60,914 nucleotides of DNA from Rhodospirillales bacterium. Its GTDB lineage: Bacteria > Pseudomonadota > Alphaproteobacteria > Rhodospirillales > Casp-alpha2. This document shows, one piece after another, positions 42,788-52,650 of the stretch (within the stretch, counting starts at the first letter, position 1; the number at the start of each line of letters is the position of its first letter). The notes beneath the pieces were generated by a model. The model had not been told where the DNA came from, searched no databases, and saw only the letters and a list, made by a program, of their open reading frames with translations. The position numbers and the translations under genes are program-made. The stretch covers positions 1-60,914 of the forward strand of contig JABMNT010000203.1 of NCBI GenBank assembly GCA_013203595.1, written 5' to 3'.

Positions 42788-43267
42788 ATGTACGGTCCCG
42801 GTCAATCCGGTGCAGGCCCGGGAAGTTTACGCATACAGGCGACGGAGGGCATTACCCGGGGGGTATGCCGGTTCCTGCGCAGTGCTGGCTACACGGTTTT
42901 GCGGGAATTTCGCTTGAAATCGAAACGCCGTGCAGACGTGACGGGTCTGGATGGGCAGGGTAAATTTGTCATTGTCGAGGTTAAATCATCAGCGGAAGAT
43001 TTTCGCTCCGATCAGAAATGGTTGGATTACGGGCCCCATTGCGATGCCTTCTATTTTGCGGTCAGCGAAAATTTCCCGCTCGAGATTTTGCCACAACAGC
43101 ACGGTTTGATCGTTGCCGATGCCTATGGGGCTGAAATTCTCCGCCCGGCCCCTGTCGAGCCAATGAACGGCAACCGCCGGCGCCTGCAACTATTGAATTT
43201 TGCCCGCGCAGGTGCCGATCGGCTGGAACGGCATTTGGATGGAGCGGGTGTGAGAAATCACACCTAG
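42788..43267 (+). CDS. mmcB: MmcB family DNA repair protein (PD-(D/E)XK-like fold)
   Basis: The 159 residues match the alphaproteobacterial MmcB family. The nuclease-like core is RRADVTGLDGQGKFVIVEVKSS (about 46-67), giving the D...ExK catalytic triad, followed by DFRSDQKWLDYGPHCDAFYFAV. In Caulobacter mmcB is SOS- and damage-inducible. Its stop codon overlaps by four bases with the stop of the convergent 43264-43650 gene. I did not find a clear LexA box of the alphaproteobacterial GAAC-N7-GTTC type immediately upstream. Confidence 0.92.
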   Translation: MYGPGQSGAGPGSLRIQATEGITRGVCRFLRSAGYTVLREFRLKSKRRADVTGLDGQGKFVIVEVKSSAEDFRSDQKWLDYGPHCDAFYFAVSENFPLEILPQQHGLIVADAYGAEILRPAPVEPMNGNRRRLQLLNFARAGADRLERHLDGAGVRNHT

Positions 43268-43650
43268 GGTTTAAGTCTGCGCTCTTGGGAGGTTTGGGCT
43301 TTGCGTTTGAGAAAGCCTTCGGATTTTGTTTTCCGGTCTGCCTTGATCTTGCGCATCATCACGGAGATTTCCGTGCGCATGGTCGCCAGTGCTTCCTTGT
43401 CCGTACTGGTTTCCATTTCATCAGGAATAATATCATTGAGCGCAATCAGGAATTTCATGACGTTGGTGCCATCATCGTCGCGCGAAAAAAGCTGTTGAAT
43501 GATTATCGTTGCACATTGCTTCAATACGGCAGGTGTATGGGCCAGCAACACCATGGGTATAAACCCGTTCGTGCTGTCTTCAAAGACTTGCTCCCAGTCG
43601 GCAATGCCCTGGGCGGTTTGCGGCCATCGATCATCTGCTGGGTTACTCAT
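43264..43650 (-). CDS. Uncharacterised protein convergent with mmcB
   Basis: The 128 residues have no signal peptide and no membrane helix. The N-terminus is Trp-rich (RWPQTAQGIADWEQVF), the centre is hydrophobic and helical (MVLLAHTPAVLKQCATIIIQQLF), and the tail is strongly basic (KIKADRKTKSEGFLKRKAQTSQERR). I do not recognise the family. AAGGAACTTTA precedes the ATG, and good codon use together with a 4-bp stop-to-stop overlap with mmcB argue that it is real. Confidence 0.65.
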   Translation of the reverse strand: MSNPADDRWPQTAQGIADWEQVFEDSTNGFIPMVLLAHTPAVLKQCATIIIQQLFSRDDDGTNVMKFLIALNDIIPDEMETSTDKEALATMRTEISVMMRKIKADRKTKSEGFLKRKAQTSQERRLKP

Positions 43651-43746
43651 TAAAGTTCCTTCTGTGCGATCATCCGCGATCCATAAACGATAGTCCTAAA
43701 GACCGAAACTCCTCTGACCTTGTTTTAGCGCCCCGGAAATCGATGC

Positions 43747-44490
43747 TCAGCCGTAGCGGTGTAGTTTTTCACCATGGGCCTTGAGCCAACTGCGTCCGGC
43801 CTTGCAATGGGGTGTCAGTGTATCGACCACGGCCCAAAACCGCGGGCTGTGATTATGTTCTGCCAGATGGGCGACTTCATGGGCAACCACATAATCAATG
43901 ACATAGTCCGGAGCCAATACCAAACGCCAACTGAATGACAGGTTGCCGTTGGCGGCGCAGGAACCCCAGCGCGACCGGGTATCGCGAACCGTCAACTGGC
44001 CGGGCGTTAAATCCCGGATCGCCGCCTTGACGCGGGTCAGTTCCGAAATCTGCCGGCGCGCCTGCTTTTTCAACCAGTCTTCGACGCGCCGTGGCAGGTG
44101 CGATAGCGGACCGCTGACCCGTATCTCCCCATCCTCCTGCCAGACCCCGCGCCGGGCGCCGGGAACATGGCGAATCAGATGGGGGTCGCCCCTGAAAGGG
44201 ATGGTTGTTCCGTCAGCGAAGCCGATTTGTTCCGGCAGGGTTAACAGACGCGCGCAGATCCAGTCCTGGCTGGCCAGGGCAAAACGCAATCCCTCGTCCG
44301 CATCGACCCCCTTCGGCAGGGTGACAACAACACCGTCCGCCTGGTCCGGTTTTTTTGCCGGATTGAGGCGCAGGATGATCCGTTTGGCCTTGCTGTTTCT
44401 TCGAAACACGACAGGGATGGTGGTCCCAGCGATCTCGATCTGAGATGCGCTGGGAGTGGCCGAGCGGTGGTTTCGAAAAAGATTGATCAC
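43747..44490 (-). CDS. YgjP-type zinc metallopeptidase (M48-like, DUF45)
   Basis: The 247 residues have the family-typical beta-rich N-terminus and the C-terminal catalytic block. RSRWGSCAANGNLSFSWRLVLAP precedes the zinc motif AHEVAHLAEHNHSPRFW (HExxH plus a downstream His). This is the WLM/SprT-like gluzincin arrangement; relatives are linked to handling of DNA-protein crosslinks or protein turnover, though YgjP itself is uncharacterised. The start lies 2 bp after the stop of the DapA-family gene. Confidence 0.88.
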   Translation of the reverse strand: MINLFRNHRSATPSASQIEIAGTTIPVVFRRNSKAKRIILRLNPAKKPDQADGVVVTLPKGVDADEGLRFALASQDWICARLLTLPEQIGFADGTTIPFRGDPHLIRHVPGARRGVWQEDGEIRVSGPLSHLPRRVEDWLKKQARRQISELTRVKAAIRDLTPGQLTVRDTRSRWGSCAANGNLSFSWRLVLAPDYVIDYVVAHEVAHLAEHNHSPRFWAVVDTLTPHCKAGRSWLKAHGEKLHRYG

Positions 44491-44492
44491 AT

Positions 44493-45407
44493 CTAGGGAA
44501 GTTTGTATCCGGTGGCATCAATGTCGGCGTACAGACTGGCGCGTGCCGCTTCATCCATGGCCATCAGGGGGGGCCGCATATTCAGCCATTGATCATTTCC
44601 CGAATGGCGGGCGATGACCGCCTTCTGGGCCGGTGCCGCCGGAAACTTGCTCATGATCCCACGCACTTTTACGAGCATGTCATTGGCTTGCGTCATGTCT
44701 TCGCCGGCCTGGAAACCTTCATAAACAGTCTTCAGCAAGCGCGGCATGATGTTGGCGCATGCGGTAATACAGCCACCGCCACCTTCCTTCAGCAACGGCA
44801 GCATTGCGTCATCGGCGCCGGCCAGAACACAGAAATCAGGGACGTTTTTGGCAACCGTGATCATGTTGTCCAGATCGCCGGAACTGTCTTTCATGCCAAC
44901 CACGGTGTTGGGGTAGGCTTTGGTCATGCGCTGAATCAGGCTCAGGCTGAACGGTGTCGCTGATTGCTGGGGGAAATGATACAGATAGATCTTCAGAGCA
45001 TCGCTGCCGACGCGCTGGATGACCTCGGAAAAAAACGCAAACAGCCCGTCATCGCTGGGGTTCTTGTAGTAAAAGGGTGGCAGCATGAGGACGCCGCGGG
45101 TGCCTGCCTTTACGCATAAATCCGTCAGAACGACAGCGTCGGTCAAGGAGCAGCTGCCGGTGCCGGGCATTAATTTATCTGCCGGAATACCGCGTTCAAT
45201 CAAGCCTTCGATAATTCTGATTCGTTCTTTAAGGCTGAAAGAATTCGCTTCTCCGGTGGTGCCCAGAATGGCTAAACCGTCTGCCCCGTTGTTCATCAGC
45301 CAATTGCAATGGTCAACCATCAAGTCCTCATTGGGAACCAGGTTGCTGTCCACGGGGGTCAGAGCTGCCGCCAAAACGCCGGTAAATCGATCTGCAGGTA
45401 AAGTCAC
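44493..45407 (-). CDS. DapA-family aldolase/synthase (dihydrodipicolinate synthase/N-acetylneuraminate lyase superfamily)
   Basis: A 304-residue TIM barrel. The Schiff-base lysine is K173 in GMKDSSGD, the proton-relay tyrosine is Y143 in YLYHFPQ, and the carboxylate-binding motif is GTTGEA (49-54). All match the superfamily. It is probably not the housekeeping DapA: the sequence around 104-116 (RGVLMLPPFYYKNPSDDG) and the lone context next to a peptidase suggest a catabolic pyruvate-dependent aldolase. A GGAGA site precedes the ATG. Confidence 0.86.
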   Translation of the reverse strand: MTLPADRFTGVLAAALTPVDSNLVPNEDLMVDHCNWLMNNGADGLAILGTTGEANSFSLKERIRIIEGLIERGIPADKLMPGTGSCSLTDAVVLTDLCVKAGTRGVLMLPPFYYKNPSDDGLFAFFSEVIQRVGSDALKIYLYHFPQQSATPFSLSLIQRMTKAYPNTVVGMKDSSGDLDNMITVAKNVPDFCVLAGADDAMLPLLKEGGGGCITACANIMPRLLKTVYEGFQAGEDMTQANDMLVKVRGIMSKFPAAPAQKAVIARHSGNDQWLNMRPPLMAMDEAARASLYADIDATGYKLP

Positions 45408-45444
45408 ACGTCTCTCCTATTGGTTAAAAAATATTGGTTTCGGC

Positions 45445-45909
45445 TCAAGCGGGCCAACTGACAATATGGTTTTCTAGATCATCGGTATCGCGTTCGGAAA
45501 CCACGCGCCCACGCACCGATATACCGGCTTTATGAACGGTATTGGGGTCTCCCGATACCAGCGGATGCCACCAGGCCAGATCATGGCCTTCAGAGACCAT
45601 GCGGTAGGCACAGGTTGACGGCAGCCATGGGTAATTTTTTAAATTGCGGGCGGTCAATATCTGACATTCGGGAACATAGCGCTTGCGGTCCTCATAGCTG
45701 GAGCAGCGGCAGCTTTCCATATCGAGCAACCGGCAGACCACATCGGTGTGATAGACTTCCCCGGTATCTTCATTTTCGAGCTTGTTCAGACAACACCGCC
45801 CACAGCCATCGCAAAGCGATTCCCATTCGCTTTTGGTCATTTCCAAAAGCGTCTTCTGTTTCCAGAAGGGTTCTTCATTGGTCTTTGACTTGGGCTGGCG
45901 TTTGAACAT
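45445..45909 (-). CDS. YcgN-type cysteine cluster protein (UPF0260/UPF0153)
   Basis: About 154 residues from the ATG at 45909. Clustered cysteines dominate: [11 protein letters not shown] near 33-43, then [17 protein letters not shown] near 59-75, and single Cys at PECQIL and STCAYRM. The family (E. coli YcgN) is thought to bind zinc or an Fe-S cluster; its role is unknown. A longer reading from 45990 would add a Pro/Cys-rich N-terminus without a ribosome site. [27 protein letters not shown] is the highly conserved C-terminal block. Confidence 0.9.
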   Translation of the reverse strand: MFKRQPKSKTNEEPFWKQKTLLEMTKSEWESLCDGCGRCCLNKLENEDTGEVYHTDVVCRLLDMESCRCSSYEDRKRYVPECQILTARNLKNYPWLPSTCAYRMVSEGHDLAWWHPLVSGDPNTVHKAGISVRGRVVSERDTDDLENHIVSWPA

Positions 45910-46020
45910 GAAGGCTCTTATTCGAGGGCACTGACACGGCACCCTGGCAGGAGGTGAATAGCTATCAATCTGGTATACCAACACCAACAAAAAGGCAAGA
46001 AAAACGGGCGTTTCAGTTAC

Positions 46021-47391
46021 TCAATCGTCAACGCGGTCGATGAGATGGACAAAGGACCCGGCAACCGAGCCGGCTACACAACCCGTTTCGCCCATATCTG
46101 CGCCACCGGCATTGGCAATGCGAAACAAATGCTGCCCGGCAGTGTCCGGCCCTGTTGATGCGTAATGAAACTCGTGACCTCTGAATCGTTGGCCTTGCCT
46201 GCCGATGGCACAATCGGTCTGCAAGGTGATCTGGCGATAACCCAGATGCAGGGCAGGTGCTTCGAAACTCGTCTCCACCGGCAACAGCCCGGCCATTTGA
46301 TGGCGGCTACCCTGGCCGTCGATCAGGCCCTGTCCCAGCACCATGAACCCGCCGCATTCGCCGAAAATTGCAGCCTTGCGCTCTGCGGCCTTGCGTAACC
46401 CGGGCAAAAAGCCGCCCTTTGCCAGTTGCGCTGCATGCAGTTCCGGATACCCGCCGGGCAGATAAACCGCAGTCGCGTCCGCATCCGGTGAGTCACCGGC
46501 CAGCGGCGAAAATAGCTGTATTTCGGCCCCGGCGTCATGCCAGCTCTGCAGCAGGGACGGGTAGGAAAAAGCAAAAGCAGTATCTTGGGCCACGGCAATC
46601 CGCGCCCCCAGGGGGGCGATCTGGGGTGTGTGATCGGGCGTGTCAATTTTCCGCGCCGGCCGTGCCAGCGCCACCAGTTCAGACAGATTGATGTGCCGAG
46701 ACAGCCATGCGGCGGCGGTTTCAAGAAATTCCTCAATGTCCTGCTGCTCGCCGGCCTGAACAAGCCCGAGATGGCGTTCCGGCAGGTGCAAATCAGCCTG
46801 TCGGGGCAAGGCCCCCAATACCGGCACCTCCGGCACATGCCTGGCGCAGGCGCTGCTCAGGATCGCCGCATGGGCGGCGCTGCCGACCCGGTTGAAGATC
46901 ACCCCGGCAATATGAACATCGGGTGCATGGGAAACAAACCCCCGCACCAGGGCGGCAACTGACGCCGCCTGTTTTGCCGCATCCACAATCAATAGCACCG
47001 GCCAGCCGGTCAAGCGGGCCAGTGACGCCGTCGAGCCATCGGCAAACCCGTCGTCAATGGCAGCGCCATCAAACAGACCCATGACCCCTTCGCAGATGGT
47101 CAGTTCGGAGCGCTCGGAAATGCGTTCAAGCAGATGCGCGAGCAGGCCCGGTCGCATGGCCCAGCTATCCAGGTTCAGGCAGTCGCGGCCACTGGCCAGG
47201 GCGTGAAAGTGCGGATCGATATAGTCAGGCCCGGTTTTCGCGGATGTGACTTTGTAGCCGCTGTTTTTAAGCAGCCTCAGTAAAGACTGGGTGATCAGGG
47301 TTTTGCCGGACCCGGACGCCGGCGCCGCAATAATCAGGCCGCCAGCACCATCTCCGGCCTGGCGCTGATCCAATCGACCGCCCGGATTCAC
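46021..47391 (-). CDS. cobB: Cobyrinate a,c-diamide synthase (CobB/CbiA)
   Basis: A 456-residue two-domain enzyme that amidates the a and c side chains of cobyrinate using glutamine and ATP. The N-terminal P-loop ATPase domain begins LIIAAPASGSGKTLITQ, with CEGVMGLFDGA near residue 100. The C-terminal class I amidotransferase has the nucleophile in AIFGECGGFMVLGQGL and a terminal His in FRGHEFHYAS. The start is a GTG (47391) that overlaps the stop of the sco gene (GTGA) with no separate ribosome site, so it is translationally coupled to sco. Whether the substrate is cobyrinate or hydrogenobyrinate depends on the pathway; the cluster points to cobyrinate. Confidence 0.93.
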   Translation of the reverse strand: MNPGGRLDQRQAGDGAGGLIIAAPASGSGKTLITQSLLRLLKNSGYKVTSAKTGPDYIDPHFHALASGRDCLNLDSWAMRPGLLAHLLERISERSELTICEGVMGLFDGAAIDDGFADGSTASLARLTGWPVLLIVDAAKQAASVAALVRGFVSHAPDVHIAGVIFNRVGSAAHAAILSSACARHVPEVPVLGALPRQADLHLPERHLGLVQAGEQQDIEEFLETAAAWLSRHINLSELVALARPARKIDTPDHTPQIAPLGARIAVAQDTAFAFSYPSLLQSWHDAGAEIQLFSPLAGDSPDADATAVYLPGGYPELHAAQLAKGGFLPGLRKAAERKAAIFGECGGFMVLGQGLIDGQGSRHQMAGLLPVETSFEAPALHLGYRQITLQTDCAIGRQGQRFRGHEFHYASTGPDTAGQHLFRIANAGGADMGETGCVAGSVAGSFVHLIDRVDD

Positions 47392-48101
47392 AGGTGTTCG
47401 AGCAGCCGTTCGGCTATTTGTTCAGGTTCAGTGCCGTGGCTGAAATGTTCGAGAAACGCGCCATCCGGCCCGATTAAATAGGTGATCGAGCTGTGATCCA
47501 CCAGATAGTCTTCCGGGTCGTCTTTGTTTTCCCGGGCTTTCGCATAATAGACCCGGTACGCCTTGGCAACGGCCTTGATCTGGTCGTCGGTTCCGGTCAG
47601 CGCAACAATACGCGGATGAAAATAGCTGACATATTCCTTCAACTGTTCCGGTGTGTCGCGCTCCGGGTCAACGCTGATGAACAGCGGTGTCACCTTGCTC
47701 CCCACATCACCCAGAATATCCATGGTATTGGACAGGGTCGTCAGGGTCGTCGGGCAGACATCGGGACAGAATGTATAGCCGAAAAATACCAGCAAATACT
47801 GGCCCGCATAGGTTTGATCCGTCACCTGCTGACCATTGTGGTCGGTAAGGGTGAAGGGGCCGCCAATGGGCACCGCCGATTTTTTCTTTTCGGGTTGTAT
47901 TACCACGGCCATTCCGGGTTTTGCGGATGTTTGCCCGCTGACCGCGGGTGGCGGCGGATTCTGTGATTTGTAATAACGCGCGGCAAACATCAGCCCTATG
48001 CCAATGGCGATAACAACGACCGCAATGATCGGCCCGGACGTAGTCAGGCCGCGGGCAGGCGGCGGGTTGTTCAAATCTGGTTTTTGAGGTTCTTCAGACA
48101 T
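47388..48101 (-). CDS. SCO1/SenC family copper-binding thioredoxin-fold protein
   Basis: The 237 residues have one N-terminal membrane anchor (IIAVVVIAIGIGLMFAARYY, about 25-44) and a periplasmic thioredoxin-like domain. The copper ligands are the C112-PDV-C116 pair in GYTFCPDVCPTTL and H203 in YLVDHSSITYLI. SCO proteins deliver copper or reduce cysteines during cytochrome oxidase CuA assembly. I chose the ATG at 48101, which follows AAGGAAAC. Its stop overlaps the GTG of cobB. It is not itself a cobalamin gene; the link may be only transcriptional. Confidence 0.92.
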   Translation of the reverse strand: MSEEPQKPDLNNPPPARGLTTSGPIIAVVVIAIGIGLMFAARYYKSQNPPPPAVSGQTSAKPGMAVVIQPEKKKSAVPIGGPFTLTDHNGQQVTDQTYAGQYLLVFFGYTFCPDVCPTTLTTLSNTMDILGDVGSKVTPLFISVDPERDTPEQLKEYVSYFHPRIVALTGTDDQIKAVAKAYRVYYAKARENKDDPEDYLVDHSSITYLIGPDGAFLEHFSHGTEPEQIAERLLEHL

Positions 48102-48232
48102 CCATGTTTCCTTGCGAACGTGCGCGACGCACACTATGGCCTGCGTGCGCGATTTCATCAAGGGCAGCGGGTCATTAATTCATTATATCTGGGCACTGGT
48201 TGTTGCCCCCGAAACGGCGTTAAATAGCGCAT

Positions 48233-49321
48233 ATGAAGGATCGAAAACCAGATAGTGTTCTCCGTAAAGGCTGGACCACGGGCGCCTGCGCGACAGCGGC
48301 AACGGCCGCGGCGTTTCGGGCGCTGATCACCGGGGCCTTCGCGGCGACCGTCCGGATTACCCTGCCGAAGGGGCAAACGCCGCAGTTTTCCCTGTGTCAG
48401 CAGCTGCTGCGCGACGGTTATGCCCAGGCCAGCATCATAAAAGACGCCGGCGACGATCCCGATGTGACCCATGGCGCGGAAATCGTCGTCCGGGTCCGGC
48501 TGGCGAAACCGGCGACCGGCGTTCGCTTTGTTGCCGGCGAAGGGGTCGGTACGGTGACCTTGCCCGGCTTGCCCCTGGCCGTGGGTGAGCCCGCCATCAA
48601 CCCCGGCCCCCGGCGCATGATCGAGGCGGCAGTGAGCGCGATTGCCGCTGAGCTGTCGGTTCCCGGCGATGTCGAGGTGACCATATCGATCCCGGATGGT
48701 GAACGGCTGGCCCTTAAAACCATGAACGGACGGCTTGGTATCCGGGGTGGACTGTCGGTTCTGGGGACGACCGGGATTGTCATTCCCTATTCCTGTTCGT
48801 CGTGGATCCATTCCATCCATCGCGGCGTCGATGTGGCGAAGGCCGCCGGCATCAGCCATATGGCCGCGGCCACCGGTTCGACCTCGGAAGCCGCCGTTGC
48901 CAAACACTACGGATTGGCCGATCAGGCGCTGATCGACATGGGCGACTTCGCTGGCGGGTTGCTGAAATATTTGCGCAAGCAGCCGATCGAACGCCTGACT
49001 CTGGCCGGCGGTTTCGGCAAATTGTCGAAACTGGCGCAGGGACACCTGGACCTGCATTCGTCGCGCTCGCGCCTGGATCTGGATGACATGGCGGCCCGGG
49101 CTCAGGTCGCCGGCGCCGATGCCGCTCTTTGTGCCCGCATCAAAGCCGCAAATACCGGTCTGGAAGCGCTCACCCATTGCCAGGCGGCGAACCTGCCGAT
49201 TGCTGATATCATGGCGGCGGGCGCCCGTGAAGTGGCGATGGCGACCCTGTCCGGCGGCACCCGGGTGGAGGTTCTGATCTATGACCGCGAGGGTCAACTG
49301 GTCGGCCATGCGGATGGCTAA
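48233..49321 (+). CDS. cbiD: Cobalt-precorrin-5B C1-methyltransferase (CbiD)
   Basis: The 362 residues are full length for CbiD, which methylates C1 after ring contraction in the early-cobalt pathway. LRKGWTTGACATAATAAAF at residues 10-28 and GVGTVTLPGLPLAVGEPAINPGPRRMI near 105-131 are family signatures, as is the mid-protein TGIVIPYSCSSWIHSIHRGVDVA. CbiD is specific to the anaerobic-type route, where the aerobic route uses CobF. No clear ribosome-binding site precedes the ATG. The cobK gene overlaps its end. It is divergent from sco-cobB. Confidence 0.94.
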   Translation: MKDRKPDSVLRKGWTTGACATAATAAAFRALITGAFAATVRITLPKGQTPQFSLCQQLLRDGYAQASIIKDAGDDPDVTHGAEIVVRVRLAKPATGVRFVAGEGVGTVTLPGLPLAVGEPAINPGPRRMIEAAVSAIAAELSVPGDVEVTISIPDGERLALKTMNGRLGIRGGLSVLGTTGIVIPYSCSSWIHSIHRGVDVAKAAGISHMAAATGSTSEAAVAKHYGLADQALIDMGDFAGGLLKYLRKQPIERLTLAGGFGKLSKLAQGHLDLHSSRSRLDLDDMAARAQVAGADAALCARIKAANTGLEALTHCQAANLPIADIMAAGAREVAMATLSGGTRVEVLIYDREGQLVGHADG

Positions 49322-50066
49322 AGCAAAAATCCTGATCCTGGGCGGAACCGGCGAAGCCAGGGAACTGGCAGCGCGGGCGGTTGCACGATTTGCCGATCAG
49401 GCCCTGGTGATCACCTCCCAGGCCGGTGTCACCAGCACCCCGGAACCGGTCGCCGGACGGCTGGTCAGCGGCGGTTTTGGCGGAATTTCCGGATTGCAGT
49501 CCTTTATTGAAGACGAAGACATCGCACTTGTCGTCGACGCCACCCATGCCTTTGCCGCAACCATTTCCGACAACGCCTATATTGCCTGTCTGGCGACCCG
49601 GGCCAGGCGGATTACCCTGGTTCGTCCGCAATGGGAAATCCCGGAAGGCGCCCGGGTCACGGAAGTTGCCGATATGGCGGGAGCCGCCCGGGTGCTCGAA
49701 AAGTTAGCCAGCCGGGTTCTGGTAACAACCGGCCGGCGCGGGCTCGAGGCTTTTTCCAGCCTGCAGCGGATCTGGTTTCTGGTGCGTCTGATCGAGATGC
49801 CGGCGCAGCCATTGGCGCTGACTGATTACCGGATCATCACTGCCCGCCCGCCCTATACGGTGGAAGACGAACGCAAACTGCTGGGCGAATACGCCATTGA
49901 CGGCTTGCTCAGCAAACAGTCCGGCGGAGATGCCACATTTGCAAAAATAATCGCCGCCGTCGAAGCCGATCTTCCGATCGTGCTGATCCGTCGCCCGGAC
50001 CTGGTTCCCGGCGACTGGACGGCTTCCATTGATGACTGCCTGGACTGGCTGCAGGCTCAGCTTTGA
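49308..50066 (+). CDS. cobK: Cobalt-precorrin-6A reductase (CobK/CbiJ)
   Basis: About 252 residues. The N-terminal Rossmann motif [15 protein letters not shown] binds NAD(P)[16 protein letters not shown] is the family core, and [17 protein letters not shown] near the C-terminus is the conserved CobK/CbiJ substrate loop. It reduces the macrocycle before decarboxylation. The start is ATG 49308 or 49314, both inside the end of cbiD, so translation is coupled. The stop overlaps the convergent cobM stop by 10 bp. Confidence 0.92.
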   Translation: MRMAKAKILILGGTGEARELAARAVARFADQALVITSQAGVTSTPEPVAGRLVSGGFGGISGLQSFIEDEDIALVVDATHAFAATISDNAYIACLATRARRITLVRPQWEIPEGARVTEVADMAGAARVLEKLASRVLVTTGRRGLEAFSSLQRIWFLVRLIEMPAQPLALTDYRIITARPPYTVEDERKLLGEYAIDGLLSKQSGGDATFAKIIAAVEADLPIVLIRRPDLVPGDWTASIDDCLDWLQAQL

Positions 50067-50833
50067 GCCGCCCCTGATTTTTTCGGCCGCAACACATGGT
50101 GATGGTCGGCGGCGTACAGGCGGCTGTCATCAAAACCGGCCGGGTCGAGAACATGGCCGACCAGGATCAGGGCGGTGCGGGTTATTCCGGCGCTTTTGAC
50201 TTTGCCCCTGATATCGCCAAGGGTGCCGTGGATAAACAGCTGATCCGGCCAGCCAACCCGGTAGGCGATGATGACCGGCCCGTCGGCGCCGTAATGGGGG
50301 GTCAGGTCGCGCACCACCTTGGCCAGGTTGTTGATCGACAAATGAATGGCCAGGGTCGCGCCGGTGGCACCCAGCAGCGACAGATCTTCACCGGCCGGCA
50401 TGGAGGAACTGCGCACCGAGGTGCGGGTCAGTATCACGGTCTGGCTGACGTCGGGCAGGGTCAGTTCGGTTTTCAGTTCCGCCGCCGCCGCCGCATAGGC
50501 CGACACCCCGGGGGTCACGTCATAGGGTATTCCCAGCTGATCAAGTCTGCGCATCTGTTCGGCAACCGCACCATAAATCGAGGGGTCTCCGGAATGCACG
50601 CGGGCGACGTCCAGGCCCTGGGCGTGGGCGGCACTGATTTCGTCGATTATCTCGTCCAGATGCATCGGTGCAGTATCCAGAATACGGGCATCCGAAGCGG
50701 CTTCGGCGATGATCGCTTCCGGCACCAGCGAGCCCGCATAGAGAACCACCGGTGCGGCCTTGATCTGGTTCAGGCCGCGCACGGTTATCAGGTCGGCGGC
50801 TCCCGGTCCGGCGCCGATGAAATGAACGGTCAT
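50057..50833 (-). CDS. cobM: Precorrin-4/cobalt-precorrin-4 C11-methyltransferase (CobM/CbiF)
   Basis: The 258 residues form a SAM-dependent tetrapyrrole methylase: [18 protein letters not shown] (SAM-site loop), [19 protein letters not shown] (the GDP motif), the [20 protein letters not shown] block and [15 protein letters not shown]. The [12 protein letters not shown] segment distinguishes CobM/CbiF from CobI and CobJ. The start overlaps the stop of the cbiG-cobJ gene by four bases. It methylates C11 just before ring contraction is completed. Confidence 0.94.
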   Translation of the reverse strand: MTVHFIGAGPGAADLITVRGLNQIKAAPVVLYAGSLVPEAIIAEAASDARILDTAPMHLDEIIDEISAAHAQGLDVARVHSGDPSIYGAVAEQMRRLDQLGIPYDVTPGVSAYAAAAAELKTELTLPDVSQTVILTRTSVRSSSMPAGEDLSLLGATGATLAIHLSINNLAKVVRDLTPHYGADGPVIIAYRVGWPDQLFIHGTLGDIRGKVKSAGITRTALILVGHVLDPAGFDDSRLYAADHHHVLRPKKSGAAQS

Positions 50834-52650
50834 TTGCTGTTGTCTCCTTTTTTATTGGCATAGCCCCGGGGTGTATAGACCCAGGATTTTTCACCGGCCC
50901 GGAAATGCCGGGTCTGGCGATTGCCGATCAGGACCAGGGTCAGCATATCGGCATGGTCCGGTGTCAGTTCACCCAGTTGTACGACTTCAGTTGATTCCGT
51001 CGGCCGGCCCAGATTGCGCGCCAGGATCACCGGTGTTTCTGGTGGCCGCCCGCTGAGCAGGGTATCGCGGGCGATCTCCAGCTGATGGCGGCGCCGTTTG
51101 GAGACCGGATTATACAGACCAACCACAAAATCGCCATCGGCAGCGGCCTGCAGGCGGCGTTCGATGTCTTGCCAGGGGGTCAGCAGATCCGACAGGGAAA
51201 TCAGGCAGAAGTCGTGGCCGATGGGCGCGCCCAGGCGCGCGGCCGCTGCCTGGATGGCGGAAACACCCGGTTCAACGGAAATCTCCAGGCGGTTCCAGGC
51301 GGCCTTGTTTTCCCGCTCGAGCAGCTCGAAAACCAGTGTCGCCAGGGCATAGATGCCGGCATCACCGGAGCAGACCAGAGCCACATCCTTGCCTTCGGCG
51401 GCCAGTTCCAGAGACTTGCGGACCCGCTCTTCTTCCTGTGCCAGTTCCGACTGATGGCGTTGCTTCCCCGCGATCAGGCCGCCCAGCAGATCCAGATACA
51501 GGCCATAGCCGATCACGTCGGTGGTCCGTGCCAGGGCGTTGGTGACGGCGGGTGTCCGCCAGTCAGCGGTGCCGGGGCCAATGCCGACGACAGTCAGGCG
51601 ACCGCGGGCGCGGCCAACGGCGGCGGCATCGATATCGGTGGGACGCCGCGCGATGGCGCAGGTGGCGCGGGCCGATTTATGTTTGCCAACAATCAATTGG
51701 GCAGTGGTTCCACCGGCGGCAAGAGCGGCCCCTTCGGCCACGCCATGGCAGCCAACCTCGGCAAAGACCACAGTCGATGGGTTAGCCAGCCGCGGGGTTT
51801 CCGCTTCAAGCGCTGTGGCGGCAAAAAACCGGGCCGGGACCTGCAGGGTATCGGCCAGGTCGAGGACGGCCTTCTCGTCGGATTTCAGATCAAGCGAGAC
51901 GACGCAGGCAATGGCCTGTGGGCTCAGGTTGTTTTCCTGCAGGGTTTGTGTGACCAAATCCAGCAATTCAGCCGGATCACAACCCCTCTCGCAACCGACA
52001 CCCAGTGCCAGCACCGGCGGATGCAGAACCAGTTGGGAGTCGGATGGTGTCAGGCTTTTGTCGGTCAGACAGAGCACCCGCGATGCCGCAGCATCGATGG
52101 CAAGGTTTTGGGTGTCCGGCCAGCGGGTGTCGCCGGCCTGTCGGTCGATCCTCAGTGGTTCGCCGGCGATCAGGGCGGCGGCAAAACTGTTGTAGGCATT
52201 TCCCGGCGCCGCCTTCCAGCCCCGGGGCGGATCATCGAGGGCAAAGCCCAGGCGAATATCACTGGCCGTGGTGATCGCCGCGAACCCGTCCAGGACGTCA
52301 GCCAGAGTGCGGGCCAGGCGATTGGCGCCGTGATGGCCACCAAGCAGGGGCACCACCGCCGAGCCGTTTTCGGCGACCGCCAGTACCGGCGGGTCAGACC
52401 GCTTGCTGCCCAGATGCGGGGCCAGGGCACGGATCAGAATTCCGGCCGCGCAAATGCCGATGATCGGATGACCGGCAGCGAACAGGCTGGCGGCATGGGC
52501 GAGCAGGCCGTCAAAGGACTGATCACAATCAGCCACCCGTCCGGCGCGGCCATGGACAACGGCACCGGGCAGGGACAGTTGTATCCGTCGCCCGAGGGCG
52601 GCACCCGTCTGGGTTAATGCGATAATTACCGGGGTTTGGGAAGGGGTCAC
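50830..52650 (-). CDS. cobJ: CbiG-CobJ fusion: cobalt-precorrin-5A hydrolase and precorrin-3B C17-methyltransferase
   Basis: The 606 residues join two enzymes. Residues about 1-340 are CbiG-like: [48 protein letters not shown] (N-terminal/central) and [20 protein letters not shown] (C-terminal CobE-like part). Residues about 350-600 are a tetrapyrrole methylase of the CobJ/CbiH type: [51 protein letters not shown]. CbiG opens the delta-lactone that only the early-cobalt pathway forms. Such fusions are known in alphaproteobacteria. The start overlaps the cobI stop by four bases. Confidence 0.93.
   Translation of the reverse strand: MTPSQTPVIIALTQTGAALGRRIQLSLPGAVVHGRAGRVADCDQSFDGLLAHAASLFAAGHPIIGICAAGILIRALAPHLGSKRSDPPVLAVAENGSAVVPLLGGHHGANRLARTLADVLDGFAAITTASDIRLGFALDDPPRGWKAAPGNAYNSFAAALIAGEPLRIDRQAGDTRWPDTQNLAIDAAASRVLCLTDKSLTPSDSQLVLHPPVLALGVGCERGCDPAELLDLVTQTLQENNLSPQAIACVVSLDLKSDEKAVLDLADTLQVPARFFAATALEAETPRLANPSTVVFAEVGCHGVAEGAALAAGGTTAQLIVGKHKSARATCAIARRPTDIDAAAVGRARGRLTVVGIGPGTADWRTPAVTNALARTTDVIGYGLYLDLLGGLIAGKQRHQSELAQEEERVRKSLELAAEGKDVALVCSGDAGIYALATLVFELLERENKAAWNRLEISVEPGVSAIQAAAARLGAPIGHDFCLISLSDLLTPWQDIERRLQAAADGDFVVGLYNPVSKRRRHQLEIARDTLLSGRPPETPVILARNLGRPTESTEVVQLGELTPDHADMLTLVLIGNRQTRHFRAGEKSWVYTPRGYANKKGDNSK

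Noticed and set aside
48158-49309. 383-codon minus-strand frame opposite cbiD
   Set aside because: Antisense shadow of cbiD with Gln/Gly/Arg-rich low-complexity content and no ribosome site.
51085-52617. Long plus-strand open frame opposite the cbiG-cobJ gene
   Set aside because: It is antisense to a clear enzyme fusion, Gly/Gln/Arg-rich, lacks domains, and is explained by GC-rich codon bias in the true frame.
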